A stretch of 64,000 nucleotides of DNA from contig AP026540.1 of assembly GCA_026075535.2 (NCBI GenBank), positions 12,586,001 to 12,650,000 of the forward strand, read 5' to 3'. The position numbers and the translations under genes were made by a program. Of this stretch, positions 11,606 through 21,793 are shown piece after piece. The notes beneath the pieces were generated by a model, which was not told the origin of the DNA, ran no database searches, and saw only the letters and a list, made by a program, of their open reading frames with translations. Source of the DNA: Tricholoma matsutake. Lineage: Eukaryota > Basidiomycota > Agaricomycetes > Agaricales > Tricholomataceae. Each line of letters starts with the position of its first letter. Within the stretch, counting starts at the first letter, position 1.

Positions 11606-12798
11606 TTCAGGTATAGGCAGGGGTCTGGCACAACACTTCTGAGTATGTTGTATTGCGGCCTTCTGTCCATGACGTTCTTGCCTGGCTTCTGTGTAGAAAA
11701 ATCCTGCTCCTCCACAACTTCTGACTTGATCTCCTCTGCAACCTGCTCCTTCGCTTCCTCAACATCTACAAGTGCCAACAAGTCTTGGAGGAGTTCATAT
11801 TGCCCCTCAGGGGTGAGCATGCAGATATCCTGATGATGGGGACACACTCCAGCCCTGTGCCCAGTTTCCCCACAGCGGTAGCAGAGATCCAACCTACGCG
11901 CACGGCTGCAGACTGCATCAACATCCATTGGTACTGGGACATTGATGGCTGGTGTGGGAGTCTGACGAACAGGAATGGGGTGAAGGCGGGGAAGGGTTCG
12001 ATTGAAGGTGTAGGGCACATGAGTGGTAGTTGGAGCACAGAATGCAGCATTAAACACTGCATTTGTGAGTTGGTTCTCATCACAGAGTGAAGCAGCTTCA
12101 TACCAAGCATAGATATCATTGTCTGCTGGGCACCCTTCCAACATCTGTGCAATCTGGTCCTGAATTTCTCGATTGAGGCCCCGTCGGAACTTCACCACCA
12201 CTGGTAACCCACTCCCATATCCTGCCATGTCCACCAAATCCTTAAACTCATCGATATAATCGTCCACGGATCAATGCGCCTGGTGGTAAGAGGATGACTT
12301 GAGTCGTGTCACTGCTCGGTGGTGCTCATTGAGGGGACCAAAGTGGCATACAAACTCAGCTCGAAAGTCACCCCAAGTGGAGAAAGGTAGAGAACTGAGT
12401 TCTTTAGTTTGATGCAGAATACAGTCCACATAGAGATAGGCACATTCAGATTTCATGTATGTGAAGGCCCAATAAATTCTTGCAGCCTCATCGATGAATT
12501 GATGTGACTGGAGACTGATGTATAACTCACAGGAATTAAGGAATGCATGTCCCTGTGCATGTGCACCATTAAATTCAGCAGGGGGAGACAGTTTGATCTG
12601 GGCGCGCTCTTTAGTGGGCACATTTGGCAGTACCTCATTGTTGGGTGCACTTGGAGTCGCAATGGGGGGAATATTGGTTGTATGGTTAGTCTGGAGGGTC
12701 CTGATGAAGTTTTCAATCATAGATTTAAGCGAACTGATTTGCATGCATATTCCGGAAATGTTGCCTTCAAGTGCATCAAGGTGCTCTGATGCATCCAT
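11578..12798 (-). pseudogene. Ty3 gag of element B
   Basis: The first internal Met (12798, MDASEHLD) starts a Gag of about 400 residues. It is broken by TGA at 12271-12273, where related Gags have Arg (reading QAH*SVDDY). The core continues to a zinc knuckle CYRCGETGHRAGVC near 11870. The frame overlaps the start of pol by about 28 bases, as is common in Ty3 elements. Apart from the single stop the protein looks complete. Confidence 0.88.
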
Positions 12799-12963
12799 GT
12801 CGCTAGGGGGTGCGTTTGGCAAAAATGGTGGCACAGTAAAGGTGAGACTGTCTGGAATGGTGTGTAGGGAGTCTGTGGAGCTTTGGGAAGTGTCGTCCAC
12901 TCTGTACCTGCCTATCTTGGGCAGTGCATTCACAATTTTGGGCCTTAGGGGAGAGTTTTTTAC

Positions 12964-13398
12964 TATAAGGGCAACCTCAGCCTCTAACAAAGGGAAATCT
13001 GAAGTTAAAATTATACTACATATTACAGGGATTGGGGATGCACCTAGCAAAGGGAAATCTGAAGAGAAAACTCTAAGGATCCCTTTGCCGATGCCCAGTA
13101 TATGTGAAGATGACAAAAATCAAATAATAACCTAAAAATAGAAAAGGTGGAGATAGGCAGATCAAGGCCACTAAATGACATCATACCAAGGGGTAGATGT
13201 CGGAAGGGGTACTCCGCCTCTAAATATCAAACTGTCAACATGCACAAACATGATAGAAAGGGAAAATTAGTAATAAAATCTGGAAAAATCATAGAAAATG
13301 AAGAATAGAAGGAAATGAAGTGAGGAAAAATATAGAATGAACATAAAAAATAGGAGAAACACACAGGGCACCCCCCTAGTCCCCCTAGTCCCCTTACA
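12964..13398 (-). repeat. 5' LTR of element B
   Basis: 435 bp, near-identical to 7982-8404. Internal to it the minus strand reads GTAAAAAACTCTCC. AAAACTCT also occurs in the LTR on the opposite strand, a weak hint of self-priming like that of element A. Confidence 0.92.
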
Positions 13399-13802
13399 GG
13401 TGATGCCACAGCCATTGTCGACTAGAGGTGGCCATTGTTGATGAGAGGGGGCCATTGTCATCATTGTTGCCTAGTAGAAAAAACACCCCCCACTTGCGTT
13501 TAGAATGAGGGGGGCATGTTGTCATTGTCTAGTAGAAAAAACACCTTCCACTTGCATTTAGAACAAGGGGGGCATGTTGGTAGCAGTTGTCATTGTTGTT
13601 GAGCCTTTGTTGTTGTTGTTGATGTTGATCAACAAAGTTATTTGATAAAACATGTGACTGTTGGACCGATACTGTGATACCCATAACACTGTGGATACGG
13701 GTACAGTTTTGCCTCGGGTATGGAAATCCAAACCCATACCCATACCTGAGCATACCTGTAAGCAGAAACACACGGTGTTACCCATACCTGAGTCATGCCT
13801 TA

Positions 13803-13857
13803 GTTATATGCAGACTAAGCACACTGTGTATTCTTAGTCTTAGGCTGGATTTCTACA
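13803..13857 (+). repeat. Copia C 5' LTR, piece 3 of 3
   Basis: Ends tattcttagtcttaggctgg then ATTTCTACA, identical to the end of the 3' LTR at 28829. Confidence 0.85.
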
Positions 13858-13868
13858 GGTTATGGGCC
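13858..13868 (+). promoter_or_regulatory. Primer binding site of copia C
   Basis: GGTTATGGGCC directly abuts the LTR. It is complementary to the anticodon stem-loop of initiator tRNA-Met (GGCCCATAACC), not to a tRNA 3' end, as in half-tRNA priming known for Drosophila copia. The same site occurs at 55351 and 61260. Confidence 0.72.
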
Positions 13869-14064
13869 ACTCCTGTCACTTCTGATAGCAATGGTGGAAT
13901 CCAACCATTTTTTTTCTTTTGACAATCTGCCCATATTAAGCAGACCAATCACTTATCTTATCTTATCTGACATGTCACACCAAAAACCTTTGTTGAAATG
14001 TGTACCTCCCTCCTTTCATATTCCCCCAATCCCTCTCGTATTACTGGAATGTTATCCTGTCACT

Positions 14065-14957
14065 ATGACTGAATCGTCTCCCAAAACTCATCCCCATCAA
14101 TTTCCCTTGTCAAGCTCTCTACCAAGTATGATGGCATCCTACTCGACAAGCTCAAAGGAAATTATCACGAGTGGCTTGAGGAGATTGAACTTTCCCTATT
14201 ACTTAACAGCCTCCATGAATATGTCCTAGGCTCCATCTCCAAACCAGATTTGTCCTTAGCTCCTCATGCGCATGGCAACTGGATGGCAAATGCACACCTC
14301 GCAAATGCTTTCCTTGTCACTAGCATTGACCCTCAGGAGCAGAAACTCTTGGATCTCAAAGTAGATCCCACTACTAGCTGGAGGAATATTAGGGAGAGAC
14401 ACCAGAGGGAGGGTCCTATCTGACAAGTAAATCTTCTTCAGCAGGCACTCAACATACATTGCACAAAGGAGACTTTGCTTCCAGAGGTTGCCAATAGAAT
14501 TTGTGATCTCATTGAACAAGCATGGTCTATGGGCAACATCACATGCGACCTATTTTGCTCCATTTGCAATCCTTCACGCTCTGGGAGACAAGTTCCAGAA
14601 TGCATGCTCCATTATTTCCCACGATATCAACCTGTCCACCAAAGACAAACCATTTACCTCCAAAGATGTCCAATGCCTCCTTCAGGATGAACAGACCTTA
14701 TGCGAGGCAAGTAACCCCAAGTCCCTCCCCTCCAGTGTCACTCTCACAGGCATTGCAGCCCAAATTTCGAGAACCATATCGACTATCTTTTGCAGTAATT
14801 GTAAAAGGCAAGGCCACACTAATGAATATTGTATTTCACCTGGGGAGGCATGGAAGGAATGTCTATTGAGGAGTCCAAAGCTGCTAGAAAGAAGGTGACA
14901 GAGAAGAAGAAACCCAGCACTGGTGTGTCTAAGACTGGCACTAAAGTCCTGATTACC
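14065..14957 (+). pseudogene. Copia gag of element C
   Basis: From MTESSPK at 14065 the Gag continues through frameshifts as YDGILLDKLKGNYHEWLEEI and later SWRNIRERHQREGPI followed by TGA. Near 14800 there is a zinc knuckle CSNCKRQGHTNEYC (CX2CX4HX4C). The region is typical of copia Gag: an RNA-binding shell protein joined to protease in one polyprotein. The frame is broken by at least two indels and one Arg-to-TGA change, and the linker to protease is split by the element at 14958-17396. The sequence resumes at 17405 (MKDSTGHAF). Confidence 0.83.
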
Positions 14958-15182
14958 TGAACTTTACACTGCCCCACATAGTCCTGGAGGAATCCTGGTA
15001 GTCCTACCAGGAAGACCAGGAATCCTCCAGGATTCCAGTAAGACTCACCAGGACTCACCAGGAATCCAGTGGGACTCAGTACCCTAAAGTCATACCATAA
15101 TGGAAAGTCAATTTACAAGTTTCAAGTGCTTTGGACTTCATGAATTTCACAAAGTACCTACAAAATAAACTTGTTCAAAGCA

Positions 15183-15253
15183 GGGATTGAACTCTAGAAC
15201 TCATGATCAAGAATCACATGCCAAACCAAACAAGTGCTTAACCAGCTGAGCCA
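15183..15253 (-). ncRNA. tRNA-like (SINE-head-like) sequence, minus strand
   Basis: The minus strand has a good A box TGGCTCAGCTGG (15253-15242) and a near B box AGTTCAATCCC (15193-15183), followed by TTTATTTT. No complete cloverleaf could be drawn, so this is a tRNA-derived relic, not a tRNA gene. Confidence 0.45.
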
Positions 15254-16270
15254 CAGAAGAATTATTAGCTGCAATATAAAAGTGTATTTATACCCTCAAA
15301 CTCAAACTTAGGTATTTCTCTCTCCAAGCTCACAATTAAGATCAAATAAAATTTATTAACTACATCCCTCACGTTGGACGCAAGGGATACACCATTAATT
15401 ACATAAGAAAAAACCTCCCCCACACAAGGTGCGAGGGGGAGTCCTACAAATATATACATATAAAACTAATCTCCCCTTGTGTTCGAAGCGAGGGGAGCAC
15501 TACAATTATAAAGAAAAAGAAAGAAAAACCCCTCACCCACGTTTTACGTGGGTGAGGGGGAAGGTATTACCATAAATAAAAAATGAAAAAAACCACCCCA
15601 TGCAAAATGCGGGGGCAGCCTGGTGAGTTGTGCCTGTTGTCCTGTCCCCATTGTCCTGGGTGCTGGGCCTTCATTGTCGCTGTCCTCGTTGTTGCTGTCC
15701 TGGGCATTGTTTCTGTGCTGCTCCTGGTTGTGCCCTTCCTGGTCATCATTGCCGTCCTGGCCGTCTCCTGCTGTTGCGTTCCCTGGTGCTGGTGTCCTGT
15801 TGTCGTCTCCGTCCTCGCACCCATTTGTCATCCTGGCTTTGCTGTTGCTGTCCTGGCAGTGTTGCATTCCCTGGTGCTGGTGTCCTGTTGTTGTTGCGTG
15901 GTTGTCTCCGTCCTCACACCTGTTTGTCATCCTGGCTTCGCTGTCGCTGTCCTGGCAGTGTTGCATTCCCTGCCTGTCATCATTGCATGGTTGTCTCCAT
16001 CCTTGCACCCCTCCTTCCACCCTGCAAGCAGTTGCTCACAGCAGTGGTGCTGGGTGCTGGGTCGTGCTTGTCGTCCATTGTCCTCCCTGTCCCATCGTTT
16101 TCGTGGTCATCCATTGTCCTCCCATCCTTGTCTTGCCACCCCGCTGCTCTCGTCATTTGTGGCTCCTCAGCTCCATCTCTGGGGTCCTCATCATTGCTCC
16201 CCGTTTCCACCCCACAAGCAGCTGCTCATGGCAGTGGAGGGTGCAGTGGCGGTGGTGGGTTGCATCATAC

Positions 16271-16383
16271 AATGAGAAACTATAAAAATTCAAAAGAAAA
16301 CTAATATTAATCAAAAAAGAATGAAACGAACACAAAAAAAACTTACATGGGGCCCAAACGACGATGTACATTGTTTGGGCCCA
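16271..16383 (-). repeat. GGGCCC palindrome/intron-like module, copy 3
   Basis: The minus strand has GGGCCCAAAC..GTTTGGGCCCC, then GTAAGT..TATAG. Same layout as the modules in hAT-like element 1. Confidence 0.62.
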
Positions 16384-16559
16384 TTTCCTTATGGCCCAGC
16401 CTTCCCTCTCTGCATCGTTGTTCTCCATTTCTTTGTTTGTTGTTTGTTGTTCATCATTTGTCATTTGTCGTTTGTTGTTTGTCATTTTTCATTTGTCGTC
16501 TGTCATCTGTCGCTCGCTTGTCGTTCTTCATTTGTCATTTGGTGTCGTCTTGTTGTCAT

Positions 16560-16666
16560 GATATAGTTAGAACCTAAAGAAGGAAAGAAAATATTAGTTA
16601 GTTCAATAAAAAAAAAGTAAAAAACATTACCTGGGCCCCAAACGACATCTGTTGTTGTTTGGGCCC
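16560..16666 (-). repeat. GGGCCC palindrome/intron-like module, copy 4
   Basis: As copy 3, with donor GTAATG and acceptor CTTTAG, followed by GTTCTAACTATATC. Confidence 0.62.
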
Positions 16667-16892
16667 GAGGTGGTTCAAATGCAGCTGTTGGCGGCATTAG
16701 ACGAGGTGGTGGTGGCCATAGGAGCAGTGGCGACAGGTGTTGACAGAGGGGAGGTGGTGGAAGGGAGGTGGCATCGTCGTCGAGAGTGGTGATGATGGTG
16801 GATGATGAGCTGGCAATGTTGATATGCGGCTGTGTGCACAGCCACCCCAATGGTACCTAGAGCAGTAAGTGGACATACCTCATAAGTCTATG

Positions 16893-16954
16893 TGGTGTAG
16901 TGGTTATATTGGCCATGCTAGAATGTTGTTGTCTTGTGCCTAGGGTTCAATTCT
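16893..16954 (+). ncRNA. tRNA-like (SINE-head-like) sequence, plus strand
   Basis: A box TGGTGTAGTGG (16893-16903) fits the consensus fully. B box GGTTCAATTCT (16944-16954) has one mismatch and sits in a 5-bp T-arm-like stem. TTTATTTTATT follows. The acceptor stem does not pair, so it is a relic or a SINE head. Confidence 0.45.
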
Positions 16955-17028
16955 AGCTCATGTCATTTATTTTATTACTTAGTAGTAGTAGTAAGGACCC
17001 CTGGTTCAATCCTACTGGATTCCTGGTG

Positions 17029-17135
17029 AGTCCTGGTGAGTCCTGGTGAGTCCTGGTGAGTCCTGGTGAGTCCTGGTGAGTCCTGGTGAGTCTGATGAGT
17101 CCTGATGAGTCCTGGTGAGTCCTGATGAGTCCTAC
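17029..17135 (+). repeat. Tandem array of 10-bp unit tcctggtgag
   Basis: About ten copies, the first seven almost perfect and the rest drifting to tcctgatgag. It lies in the subterminal region of hAT-like element 4. Subterminal repeats of this kind are often transposase binding sites; that role is inferred. Confidence 0.8.
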
Positions 17136-17404
17136 AGAGTCCTGGTTACTCTTATAGAGTCCTACAGGATTCCTGGTCAGTCCCCCCAGATTCCTGAGAG
17201 TCCAAGTCCTGGGGAATTCCTGGAATAGTACCAGGAAGAGCCTGATTTACCAGGAATATACCAGGACTGAACCAGGAATCCCACTGGAGGAAAAACAGCC
17301 AGGAATGCAACATTTGGTGAACAATGGCTGTGGCAGGGATAACCAGGATTCCTGGAGGAATCCTGGAGGAATACGTGGGGCAGTGTAAAGAGCTCCCGAT
17401 TACC

Positions 17405-20400
17405 ATGAAAGATAGCACTGGCCATGCATTCACGCTCTTTGTTGATTCTAGTGTCCTCACTGATGCACAGCTGGCTCCCAGTGACTTTGCAGGACTCGCT
17501 AGCAACCCACTTCCTTCCTCAGTTATTGAAGAAGTCAAATATGAAGGGTGGCTCACAATTGAGGAGGAGCCATCAACCTCTATCAACTGGACTGAGCATT
17601 CCACTCTAGCCAGTGAGGACACTCTTACAACCACCCCCCTGAACCAAACACAGTATACTCCTATTTCACTTGACGACCATCCCTTCTATGTTGACACTGG
17701 TGCTACAGTCCACTCCTCTCCAGACCAATCCAACTTCATCGATCTCTGCACAATTGCTCCAAGGCTAGTAAAGGGTGTAGGAGGTTCAGCCATATTGGCA
17801 ATCGGCATGGGCGACATCAAGCTAAGAATAGCAACTGGTGCATCAATTATCTTATGGGATGCGCTCTATATCCCTAATGCAGCTGTACATCTCATCTCTG
17901 TAAGCATCCTCACCCATGATTCCAATGCAGTAGCCCACTTTGATGATGCAACTGGCTGGATCATGGACAAATCCACTGAAATAACCATTGCTCAAGGTTC
18001 ACTTCTCACCAACAAGAATCTTTACTCCCTTGCCCTGTGCACCACAACCACCAAGGACATGATGACCATCCACAATGTACCCAATATAGTCACCTGGCAT
18101 CGCCACCTCAGTCACACAAACTTCCAAGCCCTACAAGATATGGCTAGGCTAGGAACCATTGCAGGTATGCCTGTGAACTTCCCCAATAAGCCCCCTAAAT
18201 GTGAATTTTGCATCCTTGGTAAACAGACAAGGATGCCTGTTCCAAAGAAATGTAAAGGAGAAGGACACAGGGCTACTAGGAGGCTTGAGAAAGTTTGGGT
18301 GGACTTATCAGGTCAGCACACTGTAGAGTCATGCACTGGGAATTTGTACATAATGGACATTATCGATGATTATACATCATTTCTGTGGTCTATTCCCCTC
18401 AAATGCAAAGATGATGCATTCTCAGAACTCAAAGCCTGGGAGCTTGCTTTGGAGAAGGAAACTGGGCTACAGGTTGGCTCTTATATTATGGATAATGGAA
18501 GCTGAAGTCGCATGAGATGGAGTTGTGGTTGAGGTCAAGAGGAACCAATCAATGCTTCACCACCCCACATACTTCAGCCCACATAGGACATGTTGAACAA
18601 ATGCATCAGATGTTGATGGCTAAAGCACTCACAATGCATCTATATGCCAACCTACCACCCTATCTTTGGGACAAACTATATTTGAGGGCAGCACACTTAC
18701 ACACAAAAACTACCACTCGTTCGTTAAAAGGTGAGACACCATGGGAGAAATGGCATGATCCTAAGGCCGACTACTCATATATACAAGAAATTGGATGCAA
18801 AATGTACATCCTTATTCCTAAAAAGGATAACTCTAAAATTTTTGAACACTTGATTGAATGTGTGCTTATTGGCTATGACCCAAAATCCAAGATGTATTGA
18901 TGTTATAATCATGAGTCACAGACAGGATACAGCTCATATTATGTTAGATTCATCAAGAGCCATGATGGACATGATCCCAAACAAGTCGATCCTATACACC
19001 TATCTGAAATCAATACAATGCTGAATGACACTACAAAGGTTATCTCTGCCCTGATCTCCAATGATGATAATGAAGATGAGTCCTACCCCCATATTCCAAT
19101 CCCAGACAACCCCTCAGAACAGGGGACACCTGAAACCACTCAAACCCCAGAACCCCACCCCCACTGGATGGCTCAGATACCAATCTCTACCTTTAAAAAC
19201 CCCAGGGGTGGCCCAGTAATGACCCAGGTGGATAATGCAGTGCAGGAATCCAAGGAGGTGGCAGAGCATGTGAAGGAACATCGAGCAGAGCGGAGGTGGC
19301 TATTGGATGAGCTTCAGACACAGATCACACCGGAGATGCCACCCACCAATCATGATTGAATTGATCTGATCAAGGGACTCCATCAATCTTTTGACAACCT
19401 GGCAATCGGTGATCAAGCACATCAAATTTTTGCCCTGATCTTGGAGATGAGCAACATTGATCCAGAGTCACTTCAGTTCAAGGATGATCCATGATTGTGG
19501 GATGAGGTGAAGAATTCTGTGGATGGACTACAGTGAGAGGCAGGATATTGTGAGGAACTTCAGTCCCTGAAAGATATGAAAGTATACAAACTGATTTGGT
19601 GTGATGATGTACCATCTGGACACTAGATATGCAAGGGTCGCCTGGTGTTCCACATCAAATGAGATGAGACTGGCAAACCAGTCTGATGGAAGGTATGCCT
19701 TGTATTCAAAGGTTTTGAGCAAATATATGGCAAGGACTATACTAAAACTACCTCATCTACAGCATGCATGGAATCCTGGCACATACTCCTCCATATCGCC
19801 ACTTCACTTGGTTGGGACGCCCAGCAAATTGATGGCAAGACCACCTTCCTCTACAGACTTCTCCCTGATAATGAGGATCAGTATATGGAGCAGCCAGATG
19901 GTTTCAAGGAAGTGGGTAAGGAGGATTGGGTGTGGGAGTTACAGCGTGGCCTTTATGGTATGAAACAAAGCAGTCATATATGGAACCAAACTCTCAATGC
20001 ACAAATGGTATTTTGGGGTTTCACTCAATTGTCCTGCAAGTCATGCATCTACTATCACAAGTTGGAAATGGGGATCATCATAGCAGCCATCCATGTGGAC
20101 GATTACCTCTCCGTCGCCAGTACCAAAGCAGAAAATGAGAAGTTTAAAGATCAGATGCGGAAAGTATGGACAGTATCAGACCTGGGAACTCCAAAGTTCA
20201 TTGTGGGTATAGCCATCAGCTGGAACATGGAAATGCACACTGTTGCACTATCTCAGACTGCTCTAATTGACAAGATTGTTTCCCAGTTTGGTCAAGCTGA
20301 TGCTACCCTGCTTTCAGCTCCTTTGGAACCTGGTCAGAAACTTTGATGCATTGATCAATCAACAATTTCACCCGACATGCATGTGAAACTTGCTGAACTA

Positions 20401-21060
20401 CCATATTGGTCACTAGTCAGATGCCTTCTGTACCTGGCAATATCCACATGTCTGGACATATCCTATGCAGTCCAACAACTCTCTCAGTTCCTTGACTCAT
20501 ACTCATTTGAACATTGGCATGCAGCTATTCACCTAGTCTGTTACCTCAAGGGAACCCGAAACCTCAAACTACACTTAGGTGGAGAGAACCCGGTATCTTT
20601 ATCAACATTTACTGACTCAGACTGGGCAAACTGCTTAGACACTAGGCACAGTGTTGGCAGATATATCTGTACCCTCGGATCTGGGGTGGTCTCCTGGGCT
20701 GCACAGAAACAGAAGACCATCACTGCTTCATCATGTGAAGCAGAGTATGTTGCTGCTTGTGAAGCTGCAAAGGAATGTATCTGGATCCATAATCTGCTTA
20801 CAGCTATCAACTTTGTGCCATATGCACCCACACCTGTCCTATGCAACAATACCACCACTATTACCTTGGCAGAAGACCTGCTACTGCACTCCAGGGTTAA
20901 ACATGTTGACATCAAATTTCACTTCCTCCGTGAACATGTTCACTCCCAGGAACTTAAATTTTCCTATATTAACACTCGAGACAACATCGCAGACATTTTC
21001 ACTAAGGCTCTCAACATCAAGCAATTCTCATGTCTACATGGCTTCCTTGGCTTGAAATGA
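17405..21060 (+). pseudogene. Copia pol of element C (PR-IN-RT-RNase H)
   Basis: Protease with YVDTGATVHSS (about 17690). Pre-integrase HHCC motif (TWHRHLSHTN..CEFC). Integrase with WVDLSG and MDNG; a one-base slip at about 18500 changes frame, then HIGHVEQM. RT holds HVDDYLS (about 20095), so the catalytic Asp pair is intact. RNase H has TDSDWANC and CEAEYVAACEAAKE. Breaks: the frameshift near 18500, TGA at 18898-18900 for Arg, several TGA codons in the 5' part of RT (19.3-19.7 kb), and a stop near 20346. The domain order integrase before RT defines copia. Confidence 0.9.
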
Positions 21061-21112
21061 CCTGCCCATGTGCTGATTCCATGCAAGGAGGAGTATCCAC
21101 AGTGAGGAGGAG

Positions 21113-21390
21113 TGTTGAGATCTGCACCACATCAGACACCACATCAGATGCATCAGCAGCATCATGTGTTCCCCTTTCTAATGGGAATGCATCCTCTTTG
21201 TTCACCTCTTCTTTATTACATTCCCTTTGATACTATATGGTATATATACTGAACAGTATAGGTACTAGACACCTCAGTTCATTATACACAGACTGAGGTG
21301 ATGACATTACATTTTGTATACAAAGATTACTTACAGTACTATTTATAGCACACTGTGTATTCTTAGGTATGGTAGAACTGCAACACTAAG
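21113..21390 (+). repeat. Copia C 3' LTR, left part
   Basis: Starts TGTTGAGATCTGCACC after a purine-rich stretch (agtgaggaggag). It runs to AACTGCAACACTAAG (21376-21390), where the 7.4-kb block begins. Confidence 0.88.
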
Positions 21391-21793
21391 TAGGTCTTAG
21401 TCATACCAAATTTAAGTTAGCTGAGGTGTTGGATTTAGACACTTACAGAAAAGGAAGCTGATGTAAGCCACAGCGTGAATGCCTGAACTGCCTGAACTCA
21501 AACCATCAATCCTTGACATGTCTCTCGATGAGCCATCTACAATGTACACTCCGTCCTGCAGCATGCAAAGTGTTTTTTTCTGTGAGTCTGCTTTCAAGCA
21601 TTGGTTAGAGACATGTGGCCCATGGCCACTGTTCTCTCTGCCCATGCTTCTTCACGGCCTCAGAGGAAACCACTAAGGCTCTGCAACCTTACATCACATG
21701 GCTCATGCACCCAGGGAGTCTTCGCCAGCTCAAGCTCTCAAACAGAAGAGGAAATGAAGTTCCACGAAAGCATCTGCATCAAGGGACACACAA

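Larger units (their letters stand above)
7982..13398 (-). mobile_element. Ty3 LTR retrotransposon B (chromovirus), complete but inactive
   Basis: Full-length minus-strand element with LTRs at both ends and a perfect 5-bp duplication GGTGA (7977-7981 and 13399-13403). Gag with zinc knuckle, then protease, RT, RNase H, integrase and a C-terminal chromodomain. A purine tract (GAGAGGGGGTGA on the minus strand) lies next to the 3' LTR. Nonsense and frameshift changes break gag and pol. Confidence 0.95.
7552..13802. mobile_element. hAT-like non-autonomous element 2, split by Ty3 element B
   Basis: Left end TAGGGCATGACTCAGGTA; right end read inward TAAGGCATGACTCAGGTA (17 of 18). The flanking 8-mers are ATTATATG (7544-7551) and GTTATATG (13803-13810), one mismatch. 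Own sequence is 7552-7981 plus 13399-13802, about 0.8 kb, without a transposase. It carries a minisatellite in which element B landed. Confidence 0.78.
14958..17396. mobile_element. hAT-like non-autonomous element 4
   Basis: Ends share CTTTACACTGCCCCAC (left, near 14961; right, inverted, near 17375-17391). Flanking 8-mers are TGATTACC (14950-14957) and CGATTACC (17397-17404), differing by one CpG-type transition. Removing 2439 bp restores the gag-pro linker of copia C. Both ends carry clusters of tcctgg/ccagga motifs, a tandem array lies at 17029-17135, and outward-facing tRNA-like sequences lie near each end. The interior (about 15.5-16.9 kb) is low-complexity and holds two palindromic modules shared with hAT-like element 1. 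No transposase seen. Confidence 0.75.

Noticed and set aside
15583..16304. Long overlapping ORFs rich in Cys, Ser and Leu on the plus strand
   Set aside because: Three frames are open at once over a CT-rich low-complexity tract; no domain and no start context. An effect of composition.
17029..17135. CRISPR-like array
   Set aside because: Units of 10 bp follow each other without spacers, and the host is a eukaryote; it is a simple tandem repeat.
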